NCBI RefSeq assembly: GCF_049331405.1
Contig: NZ_CP186274.1
Coordinates: 8,990,001-9,054,000, forward strand
Direction: 5' to 3'
DNA: 64,000 nucleotides
Source: PoT sp049331405
GTDB taxonomy: Bacteria > Planctomycetota > Planctomycetia > Isosphaerales > Isosphaeraceae
The notes under the pieces are model-generated. The model did not search any database and was not told where the DNA came from. It was given only the letters and a program-made list of their open reading frames with translations. This document shows positions 9,018-16,897 of the stretch, piece after piece (the first letter of the stretch is position 1; each line of letters starts with the position of its first letter). The translations under genes were made by a program, and so were the position numbers.

Positions 9018-10154
9018 ATGTCACGCTGGATCATCCTCTCTGTGCTGGTCATCGCGATCACGGCGGGGGCCACGGTTATGTTCCAGATGCTCCCGGCGAG
9101 CACGACGAACAGCACGGGCGTCGCCTTCCCGACGGCCACGGGCACCCCGGCCGCCAAGGGCCCCCAGCCCAAGGCCGTGGTTGAGGGGGACCCGCAGTAC
9201 AACTTCGGGACGAAGGCCCAGCACACCAAGTTCGAGAAGGAGTGGTTCATCAAGAACGAGGGCAAGGCCCCGCTCCGGCTCTCGCTCGAGGCCCCGCCGT
9301 GCTCCTGCACCGTGGCCAACTTCCAGGGCAAGGACGGCAAGTCGTCCGTCTCCGAGATCTCGGTCGAGCCCGGCGACAAGGTCCCCATCCACCTGACCTG
9401 GGACACCCGCAGCTACAACGAGCATTACAAGAAGCCGGCGACCCTGCTGACCAACGACCCCGAGCGTCCCAAGATCACGTTCACCGCCGAGGGCGAGGTC
9501 CGGCCGGCCGTCGTCGTCTATCCCGACGCGAACATCCCGCTCCTTGAGCTGACCACGGACGAGGAGAAGCACACCGGCAAGATCGCGATCTTCTCCCCCG
9601 ACCGGCCCGACTTCAAGCTGACCGGGGTCAAGACCTCCAAGCCCGACGTCATCTCCGCGAGCTGGAAGCCCTTGACGACGGAAGAGGCCTCGGCGATCAA
9701 GACCAAGGAAGGGTTCATGGTCGAGGTCACCATCGGGCGCGGCCTGCCGCTGGGCGCCTTCCAGGAAGAGTTGATCTTCACGACTGACCACCCCAAGCAG
9801 CCCGAGGTCAGCGTCAAGGTCACGGGCAAGATGGTCGGCCCCGTCACGGTCGTCCCCGAGCGGCTCCGGATGACCGACGTCGCCGGCAACGCGGGGGGCT
9901 CGAAGGAGCTGACGATCCTCGTCCGCGGCCAGAAGGACGTGAAGTTCGACGTGATGCACGCCCCCAAGGGGTTGAAGGTCGAGGTCCTGGAGGGGACCCA
10001 CCTGCCGAAGGTCCGGAAGTACCGGATGATCGTCACGATCCCGCCCGGGACCCCGGCCGGCACCATCGAGGATGAGATCATCCTCAAGACCGACCACCCG
10101 CTGGCCGCCGAGATCAAGGTCTACGCCAACCTGCTCATCCGCGACGCCGGCTGA
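9018..10154 (+). CDS. Exported/membrane-anchored DUF1573 protein
   Basis: 378 aa. An N-terminal hydrophobic segment (MSRWIILSVLVIAITAGATV) acts as signal or anchor, then come repeated immunoglobulin-like strands. The DUF1573 signature is clear: YNFGTKAQHTKFEKEWFIKN followed by LEAPPCSCTVANF, with the CxC pair of this domain at about residues 95-97. The rest (about 150-378) consists of further beta-sandwich repeats (VVYPDANIPLLEL, DHPKQPEVSVKVTGKMVGPV). The role is unknown; the domain is abundant in exported planctomycete and Bacteroidetes proteins. GGAG precedes the ATG by about 10 bases. It lies upstream of the tetra-heme cytochrome gene and may act with it in the envelope (inference). Confidence 0.8.
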   Translation: MSRWIILSVLVIAITAGATVMFQMLPASTTNSTGVAFPTATGTPAAKGPQPKAVVEGDPQYNFGTKAQHTKFEKEWFIKNEGKAPLRLSLEAPPCSCTVANFQGKDGKSSVSEISVEPGDKVPIHLTWDTRSYNEHYKKPATLLTNDPERPKITFTAEGEVRPAVVVYPDANIPLLELTTDEEKHTGKIAIFSPDRPDFKLTGVKTSKPDVISASWKPLTTEEASAIKTKEGFMVEVTIGRGLPLGAFQEELIFTTDHPKQPEVSVKVTGKMVGPVTVVPERLRMTDVAGNAGGSKELTILVRGQKDVKFDVMHAPKGLKVEVLEGTHLPKVRKYRMIVTIPPGTPAGTIEDEIILKTDHPLAAEIKVYANLLIRDAG

Positions 10155-10208
10155 AACGAACCGCCTCGGGACGAGTCCATCCCGAGCTGAACAAAGACCG
10201 TCACGACG

Positions 10209-10242
10209 ATGACGCCCGGCCTCGACGAAGGCCCGGCGTCAT
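10209..10242 (+). terminator. Hairpin downstream of the DUF1573 gene
   Basis: 10209-10221 pairs with 10230-10242 (8 bp, one mismatch, 4 bp; 8-nt loop). The U-tract is weak. A second small hairpin (CTCGGGA/TCCCGAG) lies just upstream near 10162. Confidence 0.4.
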
Positions 10243-10387
10243 TCGTCGCTTGTGGCGTTCGCCCCTCGGCTGCTCTTATCGGGCGGCGACCTGCACGCTA
10301 TAACAAGGCGGCCGAAGGCGTCCCGACGCGATCGGGGCTCCGCGCCTCGCGTGCCTCCCGCCAGGCCTACTTCGGGAAAGGACGACG

Positions 10388-12037
10388 ATGACGCCTCGCT
10401 CTTACCGGCCCGCGATCGCCCTCACGCTGGTCGCGCTGGTCCTGACATACGTCGGTTGCAGCTCGCAAAACAAGGAAGACGAGCCCGCCAAGGTCGCGAA
10501 AGAAGCAACCAAGGGGGACGCGAAGGGGGCCGACACCGCCCCCGCAAGTGACCTCGGGCCCAAGCCCTTCCACGGCTGGCCCAAGCCGGCCGCCGCCTTG
10601 CTCGTCTCGGGCGAGCAGGACGGCTACCTCGAGCCCTGCGGCTGCACCTCGGGGCAGCTCGGTGGCCTGAGGCGCCGGTTCGAACTCGTCCAGAAGCTCC
10701 ACGAGGAGCAGAACTGGCCCCTCGCCCTGGTCGACCTCGGCGGCCTCATCAAGGATCCGGCCGCCGCGAGGGGTGGACCCGAGGAGGCCAAGGCCAAGTT
10801 CGTCGTGGCGCTCAAGGCGCTCGGCCTCCTGAAGTACAACGCCCTCGCCCTGAGCGCGGAGGACCTCGAGAACGGCGTGGACGAGGCCTTCGCCCAGTTC
10901 CTCGACCTGGGCGAGCAGCCCAAGGTGGCCGTCGCCAACGTGACGCCCGCCTCCGGGTTCGAGAAGAACGTGGTCAAGAGCCTGACGACGACCGCCGGCA
11001 AGGTGAAGCTCGGGATCACGGCCGTCATCGACCCGCAGGCCCTCGCCAAGCTCGGCGACCCGGCCAAGGACGTGCTCCTGCCCGAGATCAAGCCCGCCGA
11101 GGAGGCCCTCGCCGGCGTCCTGCCCGACCTGGAGACGTCGAGCGACGCCCAGGTGCTCCTCGTCCAGGGCCCGCCCGAGCTGGCCAAGCGCCTGGCCGAG
11201 AAGTTCCCCGGCTTCGACATCGTGGTGTCGACCTCCCACTTCGACCCGCTCGAGGAGGCCGAGCGCGTCAACGACGGCAAGACGATGGTGGTGAGCGTCG
11301 GGCACAAGGGGCAGTACGTCGGCGTCGTGGGGATCTACCCCGACCAGCAGGGGCCCGACCGGTTCCGCTACCAGCGGATCACCCTCAACACCCGCTACGA
11401 CGGCCCGTCCGAGCCCATGAAGAAGCTCATCGAGGACGACCTGCAGGACATGCTCAAGCAGCGCGGGATCGTCGAGAACTTCCCCAGACGCGACTACGCC
11501 GGCGGTGCCCCGGGCGCGACCTTCGTCGGGGCCGAGACGTGCAAGTCCTGCCATCCCAAGACCTTCGCGAAGTGGGATTCGTCCAAGCACGCCCACGCCT
11601 TCGAGAGCATCGTCAAGGATCCGAAGGGCCTGCGGAGCGACCACCAGTTCGATGCCGAGTGCATCAGCTGCCACACGACCGGCTTCGAGTACAACTCGGG
11701 CTGGGTCTCTGCCGAGAAGACGGCGTACCTCAAGGGCAACCAGTGCGAGAACTGCCACGGCCCCGGTTCGAAGCACATCGCCGAGCCCACCAACGCCGAC
11801 TTCCGCAAGGCGATCGCCCGCAGCGTCGCCGAGGCCGAGAAGAGCGGCCTCTGCGCCCGCTGCCACGACATGGACAACTCGCCCAAGTTCGACTTCGCCA
11901 CCTACTGGGCGCAGATCAACCACTCGAAGCTGGACAAATACACGGACAAGGAAAAGCAGGGCATCGCCCCGAAGCCCGTTGCCGCCGCCCTCGCGGCCCC
12001 GGCTCCTTCACCGGCTCCGGCCGCGTCCTCGAAATGA
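10388..12037 (+). CDS. Tetra-heme cytochrome c lipoprotein with degenerate UshA-like domain
   Basis: 549 aa. The N-terminus is a signal segment ending VALVLTYVGC, a plausible but non-ideal lipobox. Residues about 55-370 resemble the 5'-nucleotidase/UshA-type metallophosphatase fold, including EPCGCTSGQLGGLRRR, which is common in planctomycete fusions. The usual metal ligands are not evident (SGEQDG and VDLGGL where DxH and DAGD would be expected), so this part is probably not a classical nucleotidase. Residues about 380-510 are a cytochrome c554-like domain with four CxxCH heme sites: CKSCH (385), CISCH (425), CENCH (453) and CARCH (489). The chain ends in an Ala/Pro tail. It follows a DUF1573 gene. 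An envelope electron-transfer role is inferred; partner and substrate are unknown. Confidence 0.8.
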   Translation: MTPRSYRPAIALTLVALVLTYVGCSSQNKEDEPAKVAKEATKGDAKGADTAPASDLGPKPFHGWPKPAAALLVSGEQDGYLEPCGCTSGQLGGLRRRFELVQKLHEEQNWPLALVDLGGLIKDPAAARGGPEEAKAKFVVALKALGLLKYNALALSAEDLENGVDEAFAQFLDLGEQPKVAVANVTPASGFEKNVVKSLTTTAGKVKLGITAVIDPQALAKLGDPAKDVLLPEIKPAEEALAGVLPDLETSSDAQVLLVQGPPELAKRLAEKFPGFDIVVSTSHFDPLEEAERVNDGKTMVVSVGHKGQYVGVVGIYPDQQGPDRFRYQRITLNTRYDGPSEPMKKLIEDDLQDMLKQRGIVENFPRRDYAGGAPGATFVGAETCKSCHPKTFAKWDSSKHAHAFESIVKDPKGLRSDHQFDAECISCHTTGFEYNSGWVSAEKTAYLKGNQCENCHGPGSKHIAEPTNADFRKAIARSVAEAEKSGLCARCHDMDNSPKFDFATYWAQINHSKLDKYTDKEKQGIAPKPVAAALAAPAPSPAPAASSK

Positions 12038-12046
12038 TCGCCCGGG

Positions 12047-12092
12047 TCGACCTCGAGCGGCCCCGATTTTCGTCGGGGTGGCGTGAGGTCGA
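12047..12092 (+). terminator. Compound hairpin after the cytochrome gene
   Basis: An outer 8-bp stem TCGACCTC/GAGGTCGA (12047-12054, 12085-12092) encloses CCCCGA/TCGGGG (12061-12066, 12073-12078). It starts about 10 bp after the stop codon. There is no long U-tract. Confidence 0.45.
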
Positions 12093-12157
12093 GTCCGTCC
12101 CTTCCACTTCCCACAAACCCCGCCGAGGGGCATGATCTATCGGAAAGGAGTTCCTAG

Positions 12158-12478
12158 ATGAGTGGGTCCTCGAAGCTCGACCAGTTCGTCGCGAAGTACC
12201 GCAAGGATCACACCCACCCGGTCAACCACTTCCTGCACATCGGGATGGGCTGGCCGATGGTGGCCTTCGCGGTGATCCTGCTCCCGTTCAAGCCCTTGTG
12301 GTCGCTGGGCCTCTTCCTCGGCGGCTACGCGCTGATGTTCTTCGGCCACTTCGCCTTCGAGGGCAACAAGCCCACCGTCCTGAAGCACCCGAGCACCCCC
12401 TTCGTGATCGCCTGGGCCGTCATCCGAGGCCTCTTCGGCGGCCTCGTCCGCCTCGCCACCCCCACTCGCCCCCGCTGA
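12158..12478 (+). CDS. DUF962/Mpo1-like small membrane protein
   Basis: 106 aa. It matches the DUF962 (YGL010w/Mpo1-like) family: YRKDHTHPVNHFLHIGMGWP with conserved His/Asn, two hydrophobic segments (about residues 32-50 and 52-70), and GHFAFEGNKPTVLKHP. The yeast relative Mpo1 is an Fe(II)-dependent 2-hydroxy fatty acid dioxygenase of the ER membrane; whether this bacterial copy has that activity is unknown. AAAGGAG lies about 10 bases upstream of the ATG. It is downstream of the cytochrome gene on the same strand, after a hairpin. Confidence 0.8.
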   Translation: MSGSSKLDQFVAKYRKDHTHPVNHFLHIGMGWPMVAFAVILLPFKPLWSLGLFLGGYALMFFGHFAFEGNKPTVLKHPSTPFVIAWAVIRGLFGGLVRLATPTRPR

Positions 12479-12512
12479 TCCACGCCGGGCCTTTTCCGAG
12501 CCATCAATCAAT

Positions 12513-12556
12513 GAGCCCGCCCCCGCCCGAGCCTTCTTCGCGGCGGAGGCGGGCTC
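12513..12556 (+). terminator. Hairpin downstream of the DUF962 gene
   Basis: GAGCCCGCC (12513-12521) pairs perfectly with GGCGGGCTC (12548-12556) around a 26-nt loop, 35 bp past the stop codon. The tract after it (GTCCGTCATTCCTCC) is only weakly T-rich. Confidence 0.4.
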
Positions 12557-12583
12557 GTCCGTCATTCCTCCTCACCCTAAAAA

Positions 12584-12598
12584 TGTTCATCGTGAACA
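12584..12598. promoter_or_regulatory. Perfect palindrome TGTTCA-TCG-TGAACA
   Basis: A 6-3-6 inverted repeat at the GC-rich/AT-rich boundary upstream of the accessory island. Its shape suits a dimeric regulator site, but nothing links it to a specific regulator, and it is about 500 bp from the first downstream gene. Confidence 0.25.
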
Positions 12599-12995
12599 AC
12601 GTCGGCTTTCGTAACCTCAATCCTTCGACGAGCGAAGGCGCCTCGAATCCTCTATCCGGCAATCGCAAATCCACCTCACGGCTCGGTCCCGGTTCCCGGA
12701 GCGATCAAGCTAAGTGCATCCCGGGATGATTTCTCTCGTCAAACGTCCACCTATCTGCACCCTAGACATAGCCTATCGCCATTTGTTTTGCGTATATTCC
12801 CTAAGTCGCCGAAATAGTTAAGATATCCCCACTTTCTTTCTCCCAGGCTCACCTCGTAATGGCGAAGCTGAGAAATCGCGAGCGAATGAGCGAGCCCACA
12901 TCTCCCCCATCCGGTCCCGCGTCATTGAGCTGTCAGAGCAGAATCACGGCATGAATTTATGACGTCGCAGGCCGAGAGGACGAACGTGGAGATTT
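12599..12995. other. AT-richer intergenic region leading into the accessory island
   Basis: No ORF with recognisable features. The base composition is clearly richer in A/T than the flanking genes (for example the stretch near 12770-12840). I see no convincing -35/-10 pair. Confidence 0.35.
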
Positions 12996-13073
12996 GCTCG
13001 GGGGATAAGCGGCGGGGTAATCCGCGCTTGGTGACCTGCCCTGCGGACGCAAGCCTTTAGGGCAGAGCCGAGT
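12996..13073 (+). ncRNA. Possible structured leader (three-way junction)
   Basis: Three nested stems fold by eye. P1 is GCTCGG (12996-13001) with CCGAGT (13068-13073, one G-U). P2 is AAGCG, a bulged G, then CGG (13007-13015) with CCGCGCTT (13022-13029), loop GGTAAT. P3 is CTGCCCT (13036-13042) with AGGGCAG (13059-13065), with a 16-nt loop. It sits directly ahead of the pseudopilin reading frame. I could not match it to a known riboswitch. This is a candidate only. Confidence 0.3.
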
Positions 13074-13291
13074 TAGATTAACGAACGAGAAAAATGAATA
13101 CTCAATTAGCAGAGGTGCTTGAGAGATTCTCTGATTTCTTAAGAATTTCTCGTGGATCTCGGCAAGAGAACATCGCTAATATTGCTGGCGTCGGTGACAA
13201 ATCGGGCATAAATCAGGAGCGGCATGCTCGATCATCATGGACGGGCAGGGCCGACCATGGTTTCGGCACATCTCAAAGCGAAGCCCGTGCC

Positions 13292-14254
13292 ATGCATATC
13301 CTTCACGCCTCGGATCATGAGAATCGTTCAACGCCTCGCGGCGGTTACACCCTGATCGAAGTGCTCGTGGTGGTGCTGGTGATCTTCCTCCTTGCGGCGC
13401 TATTGCTGCCTGCCGTCCAGGCCGTCCGCGAGGGCGCGAGGAACACCCAATGCAAGGCGAATTTGAAGCAACTGGGGATTGGCATTAATCTCTATTCTTC
13501 AGTACATGAATGCTATCCGCCCAATGGATTCCTCTGGGGGAGCAAGGAATCCGGGAATTCGCTCTCCGCGCTCCTGTTCATCCTCCCATACATTGAGCAG
13601 CAAACGCTTTATAGTTCGATCAACATGGCGATCGCCCAGGGTTCGGATTCTTACAGCTATCCGCCTGCGCTCCTGACCGTCGGCACGACGGTCGTGCCGT
13701 TGTTCATCTGCCCCAGCGATTCCAAGGACGGAATGTTCAATTCCTATAGGTTCAACTATGGGACCTGGGGAGCATTCGCGGATGAGTCCTCGGGCGACCC
13801 GGACGGCCCTTTCGGCATGGGCAAGCGTCCGTCCCAGGCAAGCGTCACCGACGGCCTGTCCAACACGGCCTTCATGAGCGAGAGGATCGCCGGATCCTTC
13901 CAGGGCGAAGGCAGCGGGCCCAGAGATGTCAAGTTTGCGAAACTGCAACCCGGACGCTTCCTCGAGCAGGCCTATATCGACTACTGCCTGTCGGCGACGG
14001 ACTTCCAGTGGAACTTGCACTCGGGTTCCTCGTGGATGCATACTGGCATGTATCTCACCGAATATAATCATAACGGCCCGCCGAACGATGCACGCCCGTC
14101 CTGCGGAGGGGCGAACTTCGGCCTGCATCCACCCCGTTCTTTCCATTCGCAAAGCGTGAACGTACTTTTCGGCGACGGGCATTTGGATGCCGCCATGAAC
14201 TCGATTGATGCTGCCGCCTGGAAGCGAATGGGCACGCCTTCGAGCGGCGATTGA
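13292..14254 (+). CDS. DUF1559 pseudopilin-like protein
   Basis: A type II/IV pseudopilin-like protein of the DUF1559 family, which is greatly expanded in Planctomycetes. It has a prepilin cleavage site and hydrophobic helix, GGYTLIEVLVVVLVIFLLAA, then LLPAVQAVREGARNTQCKANL, a beta-rich domain, and near the C-terminus the family motif NVLFGDGHLDAAM. From the ATG at 13292 it has 320 aa. The frame is open back to an ATG at 13094 (386 aa), but those extra 66 residues have no pilin features and would make an unusually long leader. Neither start has a good Shine-Dalgarno sequence. Codon use is AT-richer than in genes before 12.5 kb and after 18.9 kb. It heads a triad with a Cys-rich exported protein and a DUF1573-like gene. 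Confidence 0.85.
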   Translation: MHILHASDHENRSTPRGGYTLIEVLVVVLVIFLLAALLLPAVQAVREGARNTQCKANLKQLGIGINLYSSVHECYPPNGFLWGSKESGNSLSALLFILPYIEQQTLYSSINMAIAQGSDSYSYPPALLTVGTTVVPLFICPSDSKDGMFNSYRFNYGTWGAFADESSGDPDGPFGMGKRPSQASVTDGLSNTAFMSERIAGSFQGEGSGPRDVKFAKLQPGRFLEQAYIDYCLSATDFQWNLHSGSSWMHTGMYLTEYNHNGPPNDARPSCGGANFGLHPPRSFHSQSVNVLFGDGHLDAAMNSIDAAAWKRMGTPSSGD

Positions 14255-14323
14255 ACTTCGAATGCCGTTCGAGTTGGAGAGGATTCGAAGAACCTCCACA
14301 ACCCTTTCAACAGGAGCCTGAAG

Positions 14324-14809
14324 ATGAATGCGCAACGTGGCCATCGGCCTGTCTACCTCGGCCTCGCGAGCATGTCCTTCACCGTCGCGTTCCTGACGAC
14401 CGTTCCACTCTTCAACTTCACCGCGGAAGCCTACACCGATTTCTGTGACACATATACGTTAGCTTGCAGCGCGACGACCACCCCGGTGCCGTGCATCGAC
14501 ACGGCAGGTATCTGCGTTATGGTCGCAGGAAACACCTCGAATATTTTCTACGCAAAATGCGACCAGGCATCGAACATCATCGATTGCGACGGGAGCGATC
14601 TTCCCGCGTTCTACATGATCGCAACGGCGGTCAAGGATTGGAGAAACTGCCGAAACATTTCCAGCAAGTCGAGAACGGCGTGCGCGGACACCTGCCAAGA
14701 CTGCTCCAACATTAATTTGTTCAATGATTCAAGCTGTGCTGCGACGTCCAAATGCAGCAAGTCGGTCAGGACGACTCGCAGATGCGCCAATTTTACCGTC
14801 TGCCGGTGA
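14324..14809 (+). CDS. Cysteine-rich exported protein, function unknown
   Basis: 161 aa, family not recognised. The N-terminus (about residues 10-38) is a signal peptide-like hydrophobic stretch ending near NFTAEA. The mature part has 14 cysteines in about 125 residues, an even number suggesting up to seven disulfides, with a dense cluster CADTCQDC near residues 123-130. It is rich in Thr, Ser, Asn and Asp and ends in a basic, Cys-containing tail. A TCAACAGGAGCC stretch (AGGAG) lies about 9 bases upstream of the ATG. It sits 69 bp after the pseudopilin-like gene and 129 bp before a large exported protein gene on the same strand, so an operon is likely. Possible roles are a cargo or surface component of the pseudopilin-like apparatus; this is inference. 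Confidence 0.65.
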   Translation: MNAQRGHRPVYLGLASMSFTVAFLTTVPLFNFTAEAYTDFCDTYTLACSATTTPVPCIDTAGICVMVAGNTSNIFYAKCDQASNIIDCDGSDLPAFYMIATAVKDWRNCRNISSKSRTACADTCQDCSNINLFNDSSCAATSKCSKSVRTTRRCANFTVCR

Positions 14810-16890
14810 TGCATCGCCGCGAAGTCAGGCCGCGAACTTGTCGCTTCACCTCATCATCAGCCTGCCCGGCGGTCCGCCTCTTGGACGACGTCGAGAGGCG
14901 GACGGATTGACCGGCGCCAACGAGGAGGTTGGGATTCAATGACTCTCTTTTTTACCGTCATATCAATGATCGGGATTGCCCCTCCGGGCCCTCTTGATGC
15001 CTATAGACTGAATTTTCGAGAAACTAAGGCTGAAATCAAATTCGAGTTCAGCAGCCATCTACTCAATTCACATCCGATTGGCGATGCGCCCGTTCCCCGA
15101 AGCGGCGAATTGTCAATCGCCTCACCGCCTTTCTTCAAAGTCGCCGGCGAATGGTCGTGCGATGGCATGAGCGAACATTGGATCTTCCACCAGGAGGATT
15201 CCTCTCAGAAGTCGGGGAAGAGTGACGGTTTGCCAGACTATGAAGCGATCTTCGACCAGGACATGGAAGTGTTCGCCTATCATCATTTCAAGCAAAAGCA
15301 GCCCTATGTCTTCATAGAATCGGCCAAGTACCCTCGCTTCAACGTCTTTGGCCCGACCAACTGGATGGAAATCCCATTCCTGGCGCAAATAGAGACCACC
15401 TATAAGAATTCGGAGGTCACCAGGAAGAAGACCTTATTTCACGATCATCCGACCGAATCCGAGCTTTATACGGTGGACAACGGGAAGATGACCTTGAAGC
15501 TCCTCGTTCTCTATGACCCATCGATCGGATATGTGCCGCGCTATCTCCGCGGCATGTCCTATAAATCCAATGAAGCGGCCCCCCAGGTCATCTGCAAAGA
15601 AGTGTTCCTCCTGGAGGCTAAGCCATGCTCGGCGGGAGGATTCATACCGACCGAATGGTGCGAAACTTTCTACACAGCGGCCAAATTCGACCCTTCTCAG
15701 GCAGACCGATGGGATGCGAAGTTCTCCTACACCACGAAGATCATCGCAGATCACTTCAAAGCCGGCAGTATTAGTGACCTGAAGGGCAATCGAGTCGTCA
15801 TGCGAGAGATGTCCGATGTCCGCCATCTTGCGACGGGATCCGGCGATGTGGCGCTCCCGGCAGGCTCGAAGAATTTGAATATTGAGCAATTAACCAACCT
15901 GATGAAGGGCGCCCGGAAGTCTCGCATGACTCCGTTGCTCAAGAAGAAGTCAACCACGCCCGCGGCGACAAGCACGGCACAAGGATCGGGCCCGTCGGGC
16001 CCAACGGCCTCGCAGCTAGCGATCTATCTGAGTTCCTCCTTATTCTTCACTTTCATCGGGGTTTATTTCGCAAGGCGTGCGAACAAGATAGGTTCCGTGG
16101 CTCAATTATCAATCCTTGTCCTTGCATCACATCTAATTCTGGGCTGCGGCGCTCGAGACCGAGGCCCCGAGCCACCGCAATTAGGAATCGCTACGGAAAC
16201 AGGAGCCATCATCTACAAACCGGGCGAAAAAACGGTCGACGTACCTATATTAGTCTCGAACTCAGGCTCGTCACCCATCAAGATACTCAATGCGGATGGT
16301 GGTTGTTCCTGCCGCAAGTTTGACGATGACCAATTCCCCCTTGTTGTTGGGCCTCGATCGGCATCGAAGTTGACTATCAAGTACACCCCGAAATCCGAGA
16401 CGGAAGTTCAGACGGTCTCCATCAGTTTCGCACTCGCTAGCGGGACCGTATCGTGCCCGCTGAATATCGCCGCCTTCCCTCGTCACCTCTTCTCACCGGA
16501 CTCGATCGCGCTCTCCTGGTATTCGAACGACGGGGCGGAGAAGTCCTTCGAGTTGATGCATCGAGAAGTAGTGCGCTCGAATGAAGCCTTCGAGCCAGTG
16601 TTCCTCGTGCCGGAAATGGCCGAAATCTTCTCGGAACGGTCGCGTTCATCCGAAGAAGGCTTCGTAGAAGGCGCCGATCAATTGAAATTCAAAGACACGA
16701 CTTATACCTTTGCTATCAAGAACGGTGTTCTGAACCCCGACAAATTATCGAACACCCTTAAAACCCGGATTCTGCTGAAAGAGAAGCGAGATGGGATGGT
16801 CGCATCCGAAGTTCCTATTCTGATGAGTTCTATACCCTACCTTTCGACGGTTCCCGACCGAGTTATCCTCGGGAATCGCCCAGCCCGAGT

Positions 16891-16897
16891 CTTCATA
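16891..16897. repeat. Left target-site duplication CTTCATA
   Basis: The 7-bp sequence next to the left IS end is repeated identically at 18375-18381 next to the right end. This marks a transposition target duplication. Confidence 0.85.

Noticed and set aside
10388..11500. Calling the N-terminal domain an active 5'-nucleotidase
   Set aside because: The expected metal-ligand motifs are not seen in their usual places.
10367..11923. Minus-strand open frame opposite the cytochrome gene
   Set aside because: The sense frame has four CxxCH sites and a signal peptide, while the antisense frame is low-complexity Gly/Val/Glu/Leu.
12996..13073. Assignment of the leader as a c-di-GMP-I (GEMM) riboswitch
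   Set aside because: Fragments such as GACGCAAGCC and GCGGGGTAA recall the class, but their order and the helix arrangement do not match the consensus.
13094..13291. Upstream extension of the pseudopilin gene to ATG 13094
   Set aside because: It is possible, but the 66 extra residues would give an exceptionally long prepilin leader and show no conserved feature. It is kept as an alternative start only.
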